In this document: piece after piece, positions 34,527 through 44,417 of the stretch | Layout: each line of letters opens with the position of its first letter | How positions within the stretch are numbered: position 1 is the stretch's first letter | Origin: Quadrisphaera sp. RL12-1S | Lineage (GTDB): Bacteria > Actinomycetota > Actinomycetes > Actinomycetales > Quadrisphaeraceae | Length of the DNA: 64,000 nucleotides | NCBI RefSeq assembly: GCF_014270065.1 | Contig: NZ_JACNME010000001.1 | Location: 620,001 to 684,000, forward strand | Direction: 5' to 3' | Translations under genes and position numbers: made by a program | The notes under the pieces: model-generated | Databases searched by the model: none | What the model was told of the DNA's origin: nothing | What the model saw: only the letters and a program-made list of their open reading frames with translations

Positions 34527-36842
34527 TCAGGCGTTCGCGCGGGTGGCGATCTCGGCCAGCTCGTCCTCGGTGGCGGGAAAGCCGGGGAAGCGCGCCATCC
34601 GGACCAGCGGGATCGCGCGGAACATCTCGCCGTGCGTCGGGTCGTCGACCATGCCGGCGAAACCGCCACCGGAGCGCTCCAACACCGCCCGCAGCGCCGG
34701 CCCCGCCACGGGGTGGCCGAGCCAGGTGGAGATCTCGTCGTCGACGGCCACCGGCAGGGTGAGGTCCTCGCCGTCCACCTGCACGGTCTCGCGCAGCCTC
34801 ACGTCGCGCGAGGACGCTCCCACCCGCACCTCGAACGCACCGCCCTCCACCACCCAGCGCCGCTGCACCGGGCTCCAGTACGACAGCGCCCGGGCGTCCA
34901 GCTCGAACGCCACCGTCCGCGACTGCCCCGGCTCCAGCTCGACGCGCGCGAAGGCCTTCAGCTCGGAGTCCGGGCGGGCCACCGACGCCTCCGGGTCGGC
35001 CACGTAGGCCTGCACCACCTCGGCGGCGGCGTGGCGGCCGGTGTTGGTCACCGTCAGCGTGACGCTCAGCCCGGCGTCCGCGCCGGAGCCCGTGACCTCC
35101 ACCGACAGGTCTGCGTGCTCGAACGTCGTGTAGGTCAGCCCGTGCCCGAAGGGGAAGGACACGGGTGCCTCGCGCGTGTCGTACCAGCGGTAGCCGATGA
35201 AGACGCCCTCGCCGTACCGGACCACGCCACCCTCCCCGGGGAAGCCGGTGAACGCCGGGGTGTCCTCCAGGCGCAGCGGGAGCGTCTCGGCGAGCTTCCC
35301 GCTCGGGCTGACGACGCCCAGCAGCAGGTCGGCGACCGCAGAGCCACCCGCCTGCCCCAGCAGCCAGCCCTCGAGCAGCGCCGGCACGCGGTCGGCCCAC
35401 GGGTGCAGCCTCACCGCGGAGCCGTTGGAGAGCACGACGACGACGCTCTCGTTCACCGCGAGCACGGCGTCCAGCAGCGCGAGCTGCTCGGCGGGCAGGT
35501 CGAGGTGGGTCCTGTCGAAGCCCTCCGACTCGTAGGAGCCGGGCAGCCCCAGGAACACCAGGACGACGTCGGCCGCGCGCGCAGCGGCCACGGCCTCCTC
35601 GGTGAGGTCTGCCGCGGAGAGGCCGGCGACGGGCGAGCCCTCCAGCGGGTACCCGGCAGCGAAGCGCACGTCGGTGCCGGCCAGGCCCGCGCGCAGGGCG
35701 GTGAGCGCGTCGTCGAGCTGCGTGGGCACCACCTGGGAGCTGCCGGCGCCCTGGTAGCGCGGCGTGCGGGCCATCTCCCCGACGACGGCGACGACACCGG
35801 GGCCCGTCAGGTCCAGCGGCAGCAGCGGCTTCCCGCCGCGGGCGGAGACGGGGTCGTTCCTCAGGAGCACGGCGCTGCGCTGCGCGGCCTCGCGGGCGAG
35901 GGCGTGGTGCGCTGCGGCGTCGTAGGCTCGGGGTTCGGCGAGGCCCGGCTGCGCCTTGGCCACGAGCTCCAGCACGCGGCGCGCGGCGCGGTCGACGTCC
36001 TCCTCGGACAGGCGGCCCTCGCGCACGGCGGCGAGCACCTTCGCGGTGGACGCCCCGGACGACGACGGCATCTCCAGGTCCAGCCCGGCGGCCACGCCGG
36101 TGGGGCGGTCGTCGACGGCACCCCAGTCGGAGACCACCAGCCCCTCGAACCCCCACTCCTCGCGCAGCACCTGCGTCAGCAGCCACGGGTCCTGGCTGGC
36201 GTAGACGCCGTTGACGCGGTTGTAGGAGCACATGACCGTCCACGGCTGGGCGGTGCGGACCACGCGCTCGAAGGCGGTGAGGTAGACCTCGCGGAGGGTC
36301 CGCTCGTCCACCTCGGCGGAGACGCTCATGCGGTGCGTCTCCTGGTTGTTGGCGGCGAAGTGCTTCAGCGAGGTGCCCACGCCCTGGGACTGCACGCCGC
36401 GCACGAGGGCGGCGGCGAGGTCTCCGGCGAGCACCGGGTCTTCGGAGAAGTACTCGAAGTTGCGACCGCACAGCGGGGTGCGCTTCATGTTGACCCCGGG
36501 GCCGAGCAGGACGGCGACGCCCTCGGCGCGGCACTCCTCGCCCAGGGCGGTGCCCACGCGGTGAAGGAGGTCGACGTCCCAGGACGACGCCAGCCCGGCG
36601 GCCGGGGGGAAGCAGGTGGCGGGCACGGACCCGCCCAGGCCGAGGTGGTCGCCGTCGGCCGGCTGCTTGCGCAGCCCGTGCGGACCGTCGGTGACCATGA
36701 CGGCGGGCACCCCACGTCCGGACAGGCCCTGGGTGTGCCAGAAGTCGGAACCGTCGAGCAGGGACGCTCGCTCCTCGAGGGTGAGGGAGGCGAGGACGGT
36801 CTCGACGTCGAGGGCGGCCGAACCAGCGTCGGTGGTGGTCAT
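34527..36842 (-). CDS. Glycoside hydrolase family 3 (beta-glucosidase-like)
   Basis: A 771-residue GH3 enzyme with the usual three-part architecture: a TIM-barrel domain with the nucleophile in VVSDWGAVDD (Asp near 239), KHFAANNQETHR and the MCSYNRVNG block; a beta-sandwich with FLGLPGSYESEGFDR; and a C-terminal fibronectin-III-like domain (EVVQAYVADPEASVARPDSELKAF). No signal peptide, so it acts on cytosolic sugars such as imported oligosaccharides. Divergent from a TetR regulator; the only bases between are an operator-like palindrome and a promoter which lets a leaderless transcript begin at its ATG. Confidence 0.93.
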   Translation of the reverse strand: MTTTDAGSAALDVETVLASLTLEERASLLDGSDFWHTQGLSGRGVPAVMVTDGPHGLRKQPADGDHLGLGGSVPATCFPPAAGLASSWDVDLLHRVGTALGEECRAEGVAVLLGPGVNMKRTPLCGRNFEYFSEDPVLAGDLAAALVRGVQSQGVGTSLKHFAANNQETHRMSVSAEVDERTLREVYLTAFERVVRTAQPWTVMCSYNRVNGVYASQDPWLLTQVLREEWGFEGLVVSDWGAVDDRPTGVAAGLDLEMPSSSGASTAKVLAAVREGRLSEEDVDRAARRVLELVAKAQPGLAEPRAYDAAAHHALAREAAQRSAVLLRNDPVSARGGKPLLPLDLTGPGVVAVVGEMARTPRYQGAGSSQVVPTQLDDALTALRAGLAGTDVRFAAGYPLEGSPVAGLSAADLTEEAVAAARAADVVLVFLGLPGSYESEGFDRTHLDLPAEQLALLDAVLAVNESVVVVLSNGSAVRLHPWADRVPALLEGWLLGQAGGSAVADLLLGVVSPSGKLAETLPLRLEDTPAFTGFPGEGGVVRYGEGVFIGYRWYDTREAPVSFPFGHGLTYTTFEHADLSVEVTGSGADAGLSVTLTVTNTGRHAAAEVVQAYVADPEASVARPDSELKAFARVELEPGQSRTVAFELDARALSYWSPVQRRWVVEGGAFEVRVGASSRDVRLRETVQVDGEDLTLPVAVDDEISTWLGHPVAGPALRAVLERSGGGFAGMVDDPTHGEMFRAIPLVRMARFPGFPATEDELAEIATRANA

Positions 36843-36848
36843 GCGCGG

Positions 36849-36877
36849 AGCCTACGACAAAGCCGACCGCTTGGTAA
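36849..36877 (-). promoter_or_regulatory. Promoter of the GH3 gene, probably leaderless
   Basis: TTACCA (36877-36872) and TAGGCT (36854-36849) are 17 bases apart, and the -10 box ends only 6 bases before the GH3 ATG. Transcription would begin at or next to the start codon. Confidence 0.55.
36866..36875. promoter_or_regulatory. Candidate TetR operator overlapping the GH3 -35 box
   Basis: ACCGCTTGGT has ACC...GGT dyad ends and lies on top of the -35 box for the GH3 gene, 34 bp before the TetR start. TetR-family sites of the form ACC-G-N-CGGT are common. Binding is inferred from position. Confidence 0.4.
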
Positions 36878-36908
36878 GCATGTGGGCCGTGGAGATCGAC
36901 CTGTCACC

Positions 36909-37544
36909 ATGGCGGGCGTGACCAGCACGCCCACCACCGGCCAGGAGCCGCTGCGCGGCTACGCCAAGGGCCGCCTGAGGCGCGAGGAGATCCTCGACAC
37001 CGCGCGGGCGCTCTTCGGCGAGGTCGGCTACCGCTCGGCCTCGCTGCGGGAGATCGCCGCCCGCTGCGGCATCTCCCACCCGGGCCTGCTGCACCACTTC
37101 CCCACCAAGGAGGCGCTGCTGGAGGCGGTGCTCGTGCGGCGCGACGCCGTCTCGGAGGAGCGCTTCGGCGTCATCCGGGCGCGCGGGACCGCCGCCCTGC
37201 GGGCGCTCGTGGAGATCGTCGCCGCGAACGCGGCCGAGCCCGGCGAGGTCGAGCTCTACTGCGTGCTCTCGGCGGAGTCCACCGCTCCGGACCACCCGGC
37301 CCACCGGTACTTCGCCGACCGCTACACCGCCACCCGCGCCAACCTGGAGCGGTCCCTGCGCGAGGCCGCCGAGGACGGCGACCTGCGCCCCGGCGTCGAC
37401 CCCGCGGTGCACGCGCCCGTCGTCGTCGCCGTGATGGACGGCCTGCAGGTGCAGTGGCTGCTGGACCGGGACGGCCCGACCCCCACGGACATGCCCGCCG
37501 CCCTGAGGGCACACCTCGACACCCTGCTCACGCACCCCCTCTGA
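36909..37544 (+). CDS. TetR-family transcriptional repressor
   Basis: A 211-residue protein with the N-terminal helix-turn-helix RREEILDTARALFGEVGYRSASLREIAARCGISHPGLLHHFPTKEALL. The ligand domain is diverged and holds an EVELYCVLSAESTAPDHPAHRYFADRY segment. Divergent from the GH3 gene, so it probably represses it in response to a sugar or glycoside. Start ATG 36909; GTG 36918 is an alternative. Confidence 0.9.
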   Translation: MAGVTSTPTTGQEPLRGYAKGRLRREEILDTARALFGEVGYRSASLREIAARCGISHPGLLHHFPTKEALLEAVLVRRDAVSEERFGVIRARGTAALRALVEIVAANAAEPGEVELYCVLSAESTAPDHPAHRYFADRYTATRANLERSLREAAEDGDLRPGVDPAVHAPVVVAVMDGLQVQWLLDRDGPTPTDMPAALRAHLDTLLTHPL

Positions 37545-37556
37545 CGCCCCCCACCG

Positions 37557-37605
37557 CGATCATGGGCGCCAGCCACCACGGGAGGTGGCGGACGCCCATG
37601 ACCAC
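37557..37605. terminator. Convergent hairpin with GATCATGGGCG core
   Basis: Two arms, 37557-37581 and 37585-37605, pair as GATCATGGGCGCCAGCCACC with GGTGGCGGACGCCCATGACC (two or three mismatches). It separates the convergent TetR and aldo/keto reductase genes. Confidence 0.7.
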
Positions 37606-37616
37606 GGACGGGGTGG

Positions 37617-38477
37617 TCAGGCCGCGGAGAGGCGGTTGACCTCGTCCGCGGTGAGCACCAGCTCGGAGGCCTCGGCCGAGGCGCGCGCCGTCTCCGGACG
37701 GCTGGAGCCCGGGATCGGGATGACGACGTCACCGAGGGACAGCTCCCACGAGAGGGCCACTTGCTGCGGGCTCACCCCGCGCTCGTCGGCGACCTCCTTG
37801 AACGCCGCGTGGGAGCCGCCCAGCTCCGACGCGCTGGAGATGCCGCCCAGCGGGCTCCACGGCAGGAAGGCGACACCCAGCTCGTTGCACAGCTGCAGCT
37901 CCGGCAGGGAGGAGCGGAAGGCCGGGGAGAACTGGTTCTGGACGCTCACCAGGCGCCCGCCGAGCACCTCGTTGGCCTCGCGGATCTGGGCCGGGTCGGC
38001 GTTGGAGATGCCGGCCATCTGGATGACGCCCTCGTCCAGCAGCTCCACGAGCGCGCCCACCGAGTCCGCGTACGGCACCGACGGGTCGGGGCGGTGGAAC
38101 TGGTACAGGCCGATCGCCTCCACGCCGAGCCGCTTCGCCGAGGCCTTCGCGGCCTCCTTGAGGTGCTCGGGCCGGCCGTCCTGGGTCCAGGAGCCGTCAC
38201 CGGGGCGCAGGTGCCCGCCCTTGGTGGCCACGAGCACGCCGCTCGCGTCACCGCCCCAGGAGCGCAGCGCCTCGGCGATGAGCTCCTCGTTGTGACCCAC
38301 CTCGTTGCCGTGCAGGTGGTAGGCGTCGGCGGTGTCGATGAACGTCACGCCCGCCTCGAGGGAGGCGTGGATGGTGGCGATCGACCGCTCGCGGTCCGGG
38401 CGCCCCTCGATGGACATGGGCATGCCGCCGAGGCCGATCTCCGAGACGGTGCGGTCGCCGATCGCGCGGGTCTTCAC
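37617..38477 (-). CDS. Aldo/keto reductase
   Basis: A 286-residue AKR with NADPH-dependent reductase motifs: the catalytic tetrad lies in DTADAYHLHGNEVG (Asp and Tyr), ATKGG (Lys) and YQFHRPD (His). A single-domain TIM barrel of normal length. It resembles the AKR11/YajO-type family acting on small aldehydes or quinones. Substrate unknown. Starts ATG 38477; ends convergent with the TetR gene. Confidence 0.92.
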   Translation of the reverse strand: MKTRAIGDRTVSEIGLGGMPMSIEGRPDRERSIATIHASLEAGVTFIDTADAYHLHGNEVGHNEELIAEALRSWGGDASGVLVATKGGHLRPGDGSWTQDGRPEHLKEAAKASAKRLGVEAIGLYQFHRPDPSVPYADSVGALVELLDEGVIQMAGISNADPAQIREANEVLGGRLVSVQNQFSPAFRSSLPELQLCNELGVAFLPWSPLGGISSASELGGSHAAFKEVADERGVSPQQVALSWELSLGDVVIPIPGSSRPETARASAEASELVLTADEVNRLSAA

Positions 38478-38631
38478 AGGTGCAGTCCTCCTGGTCGAGC
38501 GGGTGGTGCTGGGCGCGCCGAGGCGGCGCGCTCACCCGAGTGCCGTACCCACTCCAGACACCCGCTATGCTCATCCACGTCCTCGACGGTCAACGTCCGC
38601 GTGAGACCTAGGACGCTCGACTCGAGGGCTC

Positions 38632-38704
38632 GCCCTCATCGTCTAGTGGCCTAGGACACCGCCCTTTCACGGCGGCAGCACGGGTTCGAATCCCGTTGGG
38701 GGTA
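38632..38704 (+). tRNA. tRNA-Glu (anticodon TTC)
   Basis: Cloverleaf readable: acceptor GCCCTCA/TGGGGGT, D-arm TCTAGTGGCCTAGGA, anticodon loop CTTTCAC (TTC), T-arm GGGTTCGAATCCC. Ends TA with no encoded CCA. Confidence 0.95.
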
Positions 38705-38740
38705 CAGCACGTCCTGAGTCACCGAGGTGCGAGCCTCGAT

Positions 38741-38817
38741 GGCCCCGTAGCGCAGTTGGTTAGCGCGCCGCCCTGTCACGGCGGAGGTCGCGGGTTCAAG
38801 TCCCGTCGGGGTCGCCA
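38741..38817 (+). tRNA. tRNA-Asp (anticodon GTC)
   Basis: Acceptor GGCCCCG/CGGGGTC, D-arm AGCGCAGTTGGTTAGCG, anticodon loop CTGTCAC (GTC), T-arm GGGTTCAAGTCCC. The CCA end is encoded (38815-38817). Confidence 0.95.
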
Positions 38818-38852
38818 GCAAGACCCGAGCAGGTACCAGAGATGGCCTGCCC

Positions 38853-38928
38853 GGCCAGGTAGCTCAGTTGGTAGAGCGTCCGACTGAAAATCGGAAGGTC
38901 AGCGGTTCGACCCCGCTCCTGGCCACCA
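38853..38928 (+). tRNA. tRNA-Phe (anticodon GAA)
   Basis: Acceptor GGCCAGG/CCTGGCC, D-arm AGCTCAGTTGGTAGAGC, anticodon loop CTGAAAA (GAA), T-arm CGGTTCGACCCCG. CCA is encoded (38926-38928). Confidence 0.95.
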
Positions 38929-39088
38929 GCACCCCGAGGCCCTGACCCGCGCGGACCCCGCCGGTCAGGGCCTTCGTCGTCCGCGGTGCGCTCCGGCGGG
39001 CGGCGCCGGGTGATCGGTGCGAGCGTGTCTGGCGCCGGCAGCCCGGGAGCGACCCGTCCGGCGCCGACGAGAGGACGTGCGACACGAC

Positions 39089-39712
39089 GTGGGAAACCTG
39101 CTCGACCCCCAGCAGCTGCTGGGCTCCTTCGGGGCGGTGGGCCTGTTCGTGGTCCTCTTCGCCGAGACGGGCCTGCTCGTCGGCTTCTTCCTGCCCGGTG
39201 ACTCGCTGCTGTTCAGCGCCGGCATCCTCGCCGCGACGCCGGCCACCAGCGCCGCGCACCTGCCGCTGACGTCGGCGCTGGTCGCCGCAGCCGCCGGAGC
39301 CCTGCTGGGGGCCCAGACGGGCTACCTCATCGGGCGCCGGGCGGGGCCGCCGCTGCTGCACCGCCCCGACCGGCCGCGGGTGCGCGCCGCCGCGCTGCGC
39401 GCGCAGGGGGTGCTGGACCGCTACGGGCACCGCAAGGCGATCGTGCTGGCCCGCTTCATCCCGGTGGTCCGCACGCTCATGAACCCGCTGGCGGGCGCGG
39501 TGCACGTGCCGGCAGGGCTCTTCTCCCTCTGGCAGGTGGTGGGCGGGCTGGTGTGGTCGGTCGGGGTGATCCTGGTCGGCTACCTGCTGGGCACGCGCAT
39601 CCCCGGCATCGAGCAGTACGTGCTGCCGATCATCGCCGTCGTCGTGGTGGTCTCCCTGGTGCCCGTGGGGCTGGAGCTGCTGAAGGCCCGCAGGCGCCCG
39701 TCCGAGCGGTAG
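39089..39712 (+). CDS. DedA-family membrane protein
   Basis: About 207 residues with four or five membrane segments. The family signature is present: FVVLFAETGLLVGFFLPGDSLLFSAG near the N-terminus, GALLGAQTGYLIGRRAG, and RFIPVVRTLMNPLAGAVHVP, the conserved Arg-Phe-x-P block. DedA proteins influence lipid and proton-gradient homeostasis (undecaprenyl-phosphate or phospholipid flippase activity). The start is uncertain; GTG 39077 is closer to an AGAGGA box but too near, GTG 39089 is preferred. Confidence 0.88.
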   Translation: MGNLLDPQQLLGSFGAVGLFVVLFAETGLLVGFFLPGDSLLFSAGILAATPATSAAHLPLTSALVAAAAGALLGAQTGYLIGRRAGPPLLHRPDRPRVRAAALRAQGVLDRYGHRKAIVLARFIPVVRTLMNPLAGAVHVPAGLFSLWQVVGGLVWSVGVILVGYLLGTRIPGIEQYVLPIIAVVVVVSLVPVGLELLKARRRPSER

Positions 39713-39761
39713 GCGCGCGCGGGGCCGCCCCGCTGTCGGCGGGCGGCTGCAGGATGACGCC

Positions 39762-42158
<2,397 letters not shown>

Positions 42159-42172
42159 GGGCGCTCGTGGGC

Positions 42173-42190
42173 GCCTGAGCGCGCTCAGGC
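42173..42190. terminator. Perfect palindrome between uvrA-like gene and bldC, overlapping the bldC stop
   Basis: GCCTGAGCGCGCTCAGGC is an 18 bp perfect palindrome beginning 15 bases after the uvrA-like stop and containing the bldC stop codon. A direct repeat (GTGGGCGCCTGAG, 42147 and 42167) precedes it. Plausible terminator for both convergent genes. Confidence 0.5.
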
Positions 42191-42496
42191 GGTGGCGTCG
42201 TCCCCGGAGGTCCGGGGGGACGGCAGGGACGCCTCGGCGGGGGCCACCTGCTCCAGCAGCGCCATGACCTCGGCGGAGCGGTAGCGGCGGTGCCCGCCGA
42301 GGGTGCGGATCGAGGTGAGCTTGCCGGCCTTGGCCCAGCGCGTCACGGTCTTGGGGTCCACCCGGAAGAGGGCGGCGACCTCGGACGGCGTGAGCAGCGC
42401 CTGCGCTGCGGCGGGTGCCGTCGTCGTGGCGGGCGCGGTGGTCGCGGCGGCGTCGGTGGCGAGACCCTCGGGGGAAGAGGTCTGGATCGTCGTCAT
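42185..42496 (-). CDS. bldC: Developmental regulator BldC (MerR-like DNA-binding protein)
   Basis: About 103 residues from ATG 42496, with CAGGAGA at good spacing. The core LLTPSEVAALFRVDPKTVTRWAKAGKLTSIRTLGGHRRYRSAEVMALL is nearly identical to Streptomyces BldC, which binds DNA head-to-tail at early developmental promoters. The N-terminal 35 residues are a low-complexity Ala/Thr tail not found in the Streptomyces protein. Adjacent to DUF3073, purM and purF as in other actinomycetes. The long upstream frame (to 42931) is not translated as one protein. Confidence 0.95.
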   Translation of the reverse strand: MTTIQTSSPEGLATDAAATTAPATTTAPAAAQALLTPSEVAALFRVDPKTVTRWAKAGKLTSIRTLGGHRRYRSAEVMALLEQVAPAEASLPSPRTSGDDATA

Positions 42497-42946
42497 GGCG
42501 TCTCCTGTCGCCGGCCGGCACCGCTGCAGGGGGTGCACCGCGGACGGCGTAGGAGGATCGTCCGACATGTCCGACCCGTACCGCCATAGCCCGTTAGGAC
42601 CATCGCGCGGTGGGCCGAGGGCTACCGCGGGGTGACGGGGACGGGTCCCACCCGGACCACTCCCGCCTGGTCCCCCGAACCCCCCAGGACTGCTCGCAGC
42701 GGGCGTGCAGGGACTGTTCGGGCAGGTCGGGACAGGTCCGGCAGTGGCCGGGCAGTGGCCGGGCGGACGGCGGAGGGGCTCCGGAAGGCGACCGCGATGC
42801 GCCGTCCGGGCGTCGGACGAGCCGCGCTGGCCCCGTCCGATGCGGTCTGCGCGCTCTGAACCTGTATCGTGGCCACATCGAGAGCCGGTAGCTCCGGGGC
42901 CGCCCCATGGGCCTGCCCCGGCACGACGCATAAGGGGGTCGACGCC
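42497..42946. other. Divergent regulatory region between bldC and the DUF3073 gene
   Basis: 450 bp with no convincing gene. It holds direct repeats of CAGTGGCCGGGC (about 42741-42766) and, just before the DUF3073 gene, a plausible -10 box TATCGT (about 42865-42870) after CTGAACC. A run AAGGGGG sits 10 bases before the DUF3073 ATG. No known riboswitch was seen. Confidence 0.5.
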
Positions 42947-43150
42947 ATGGGGCGCGGCCGTCAGAAGGCCAAGCAGACGAAGGTCGCTCGGGAGCTGAAG
43001 TACTCCAGCCCGAACACCGACCTCTCCGCTCTGCAGCGAGAGCTCGGGGGCACTGCCCCGCCCGTGTGGGCGAACCGCGAGCCCTCGTCCGACAAGGACG
43101 AGGGTGACGAGTACGACCCGTACGACGACTGGGCTCCGCGCTCGCGCTGA
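42947..43150 (+). CDS. DUF3073 protein
   Basis: A 67-residue basic-then-acidic protein. MGRGRQKAKQTKVARELKYSSPNTDLSALQREL is highly conserved across actinobacteria; the tail is acidic (DKDEGDEYDPYDDW). Function unknown; its fixed position between bldC and purM suggests a housekeeping role. The ATG is preceded by AAGGGGG. Confidence 0.93.
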   Translation: MGRGRQKAKQTKVARELKYSSPNTDLSALQRELGGTAPPVWANREPSSDKDEGDEYDPYDDWAPRSR

Positions 43151-43159
43151 GCCCGGTCT

Positions 43160-43175
43160 GGGTCCTCACGGACCC
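43160..43175. terminator. Short hairpin between DUF3073 and purM
   Basis: GGGTCC-TCAC-GGACCC: 6 bp stem, 4-base loop, 10 bases after the DUF3073 stop and 16 before the purM stop (convergent). Confidence 0.55.
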
Positions 43176-43190
43176 GACCCGACCACCCGC

Positions 43191-44339
43191 TCACGCGGAG
43201 TGGTCACCCACCAGGCGCGCACCGCCACCGTCCACGCCCTTCGAGCCGCGGACGGTGGCGGTCGCGTCTTCATCGGTGTCCGACACCGCCCCCGCGACCC
43301 ACGCCCGCACGCCTCGGGAGCCCAGCTCCCGCACCGCGGCGTCCGCTGCGTCGGGGGCCACCAGCGCCAGCATGCCCACGCCCTGGTTCCAGGTGATCTC
43401 CGCGTCCTCGCGGCTCACGCGGCCGAGGTCGGCCAGCACCCGGAAGACCGGGGGCAGCGCCCACGTCGACCTGTCGACCTCGGCGTCGAGGTGGGGGGGC
43501 AGCACGCGCGCCAGGTTGGCGGCCAGGCCGCCGCCGGTGACGTGCGAGAACGCGTGCAGGCTGTCCCCCAGCGCGTCGGCCAGCCCCAGGCACGGCCGGG
43601 TGTAGAGGGCGGTCGGCTCGAGCAGCTCCTCGCCGACGGTGCGCCCCAGGTCCTCGACGTGGCGCTCGTAGCCCCAGCCGGCGTCGGCCAGCAGGCGGCG
43701 GACGAGGGAGTAGCCGTTGGAGTGCAGGCCCGAGCTGGCCATGGCCACCACCACGTCGCCCGAGCGGACGCGGTCCGGGCCGAGCAGCGCGTCGGCGTCC
43801 ACCACGCCGGTCGCGGCACCGGCCACGTCGTACTCGTCGGGGCCCAGCAGACCGGGGTGCTCCGCGGTCTCACCGCCGACGAGCGCGGCGCCGACCTCCT
43901 CGCACGCCCTCGCGATGCCACCGACCACGGCGGCGATCCGCTCGGGCACCACGCGGCCGCAGGCGATGTAGTCGGTCATGAACAGCGGGCGGGCACCGCA
44001 GACCACGAGGTCGTCCACGACCATCGCCACCAGGTCCTGCCCGACGGTCCCGTGCAGGTCCAGGGCCTGGGCGACCGCCACCTTGGTCCCCACGCCGTCG
44101 GTGCTGGTGGCCAGGAGCGGCCGCCGGTGGCCGAGCAGCGCGCTGGCGTCGAACAGGCCGGCGAAACCGCCCGCGCCGCCGAGCACCTGCGGCCCGTGGG
44201 TGCGGGCCACCGCCTCCTTCATGAGGACGACGGCGCGGTCACCGGCCTCGACGTCGACGCCGGCGGCGGCGTACGCGCCCGGCGCGGGGGACGGGGCCGC
44301 CGTCGTCGTCGTGGTGGCGGACGGGGTGGAGGTGCTCAT
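43191..44339 (-). CDS. purM: Phosphoribosylformylglycinamidine cyclo-ligase (AIR synthetase)
   Basis: A 382-residue AIRS. The N-terminal glycine-rich ATP-binding block ATSTDGVGTKVAVA, the DLVVCGARPLFMTDYIACG block, MASSGLHSNGYSLVRR and HAFSHVTGGGLAANLARVLP are diagnostic. The first 20 residues are a Thr/Ala/Pro-rich leader before YAAAGVDVEAG. Makes AIR from FGAM with ATP in purine synthesis. Follows purF on the same transcript, 78 bp later. Confidence 0.97.
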   Translation of the reverse strand: MSTSTPSATTTTTAAPSPAPGAYAAAGVDVEAGDRAVVLMKEAVARTHGPQVLGGAGGFAGLFDASALLGHRRPLLATSTDGVGTKVAVAQALDLHGTVGQDLVAMVVDDLVVCGARPLFMTDYIACGRVVPERIAAVVGGIARACEEVGAALVGGETAEHPGLLGPDEYDVAGAATGVVDADALLGPDRVRSGDVVVAMASSGLHSNGYSLVRRLLADAGWGYERHVEDLGRTVGEELLEPTALYTRPCLGLADALGDSLHAFSHVTGGGLAANLARVLPPHLDAEVDRSTWALPPVFRVLADLGRVSREDAEITWNQGVGMLALVAPDAADAAVRELGSRGVRAWVAGAVSDTDEDATATVRGSKGVDGGGARLVGDHSA

Positions 44340-44417
44340 GGCGGGGTCAGGCTCCAGGACGGGCTCGTGGGTCTGCGGTGCGGACGGCGGCGGCGGACCT
44401 GTCGGTGAGCTGTCGGC

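Noticed and set aside
28084-38928. An integrated genomic island between the integrase and the tRNA cluster
   Set aside because: No repeat of a tRNA 3' end, no phage or conjugation genes, and the recombinase lacks key residues; the intervening genes look chromosomal.
42497-42946. A longer BldC protein starting near 42931
   Set aside because: The frame stays open, but the extra 145 residues are Pro/Arg/Gly low-complexity and ATG 42496 has a clear ribosome-binding site and matches the family start.
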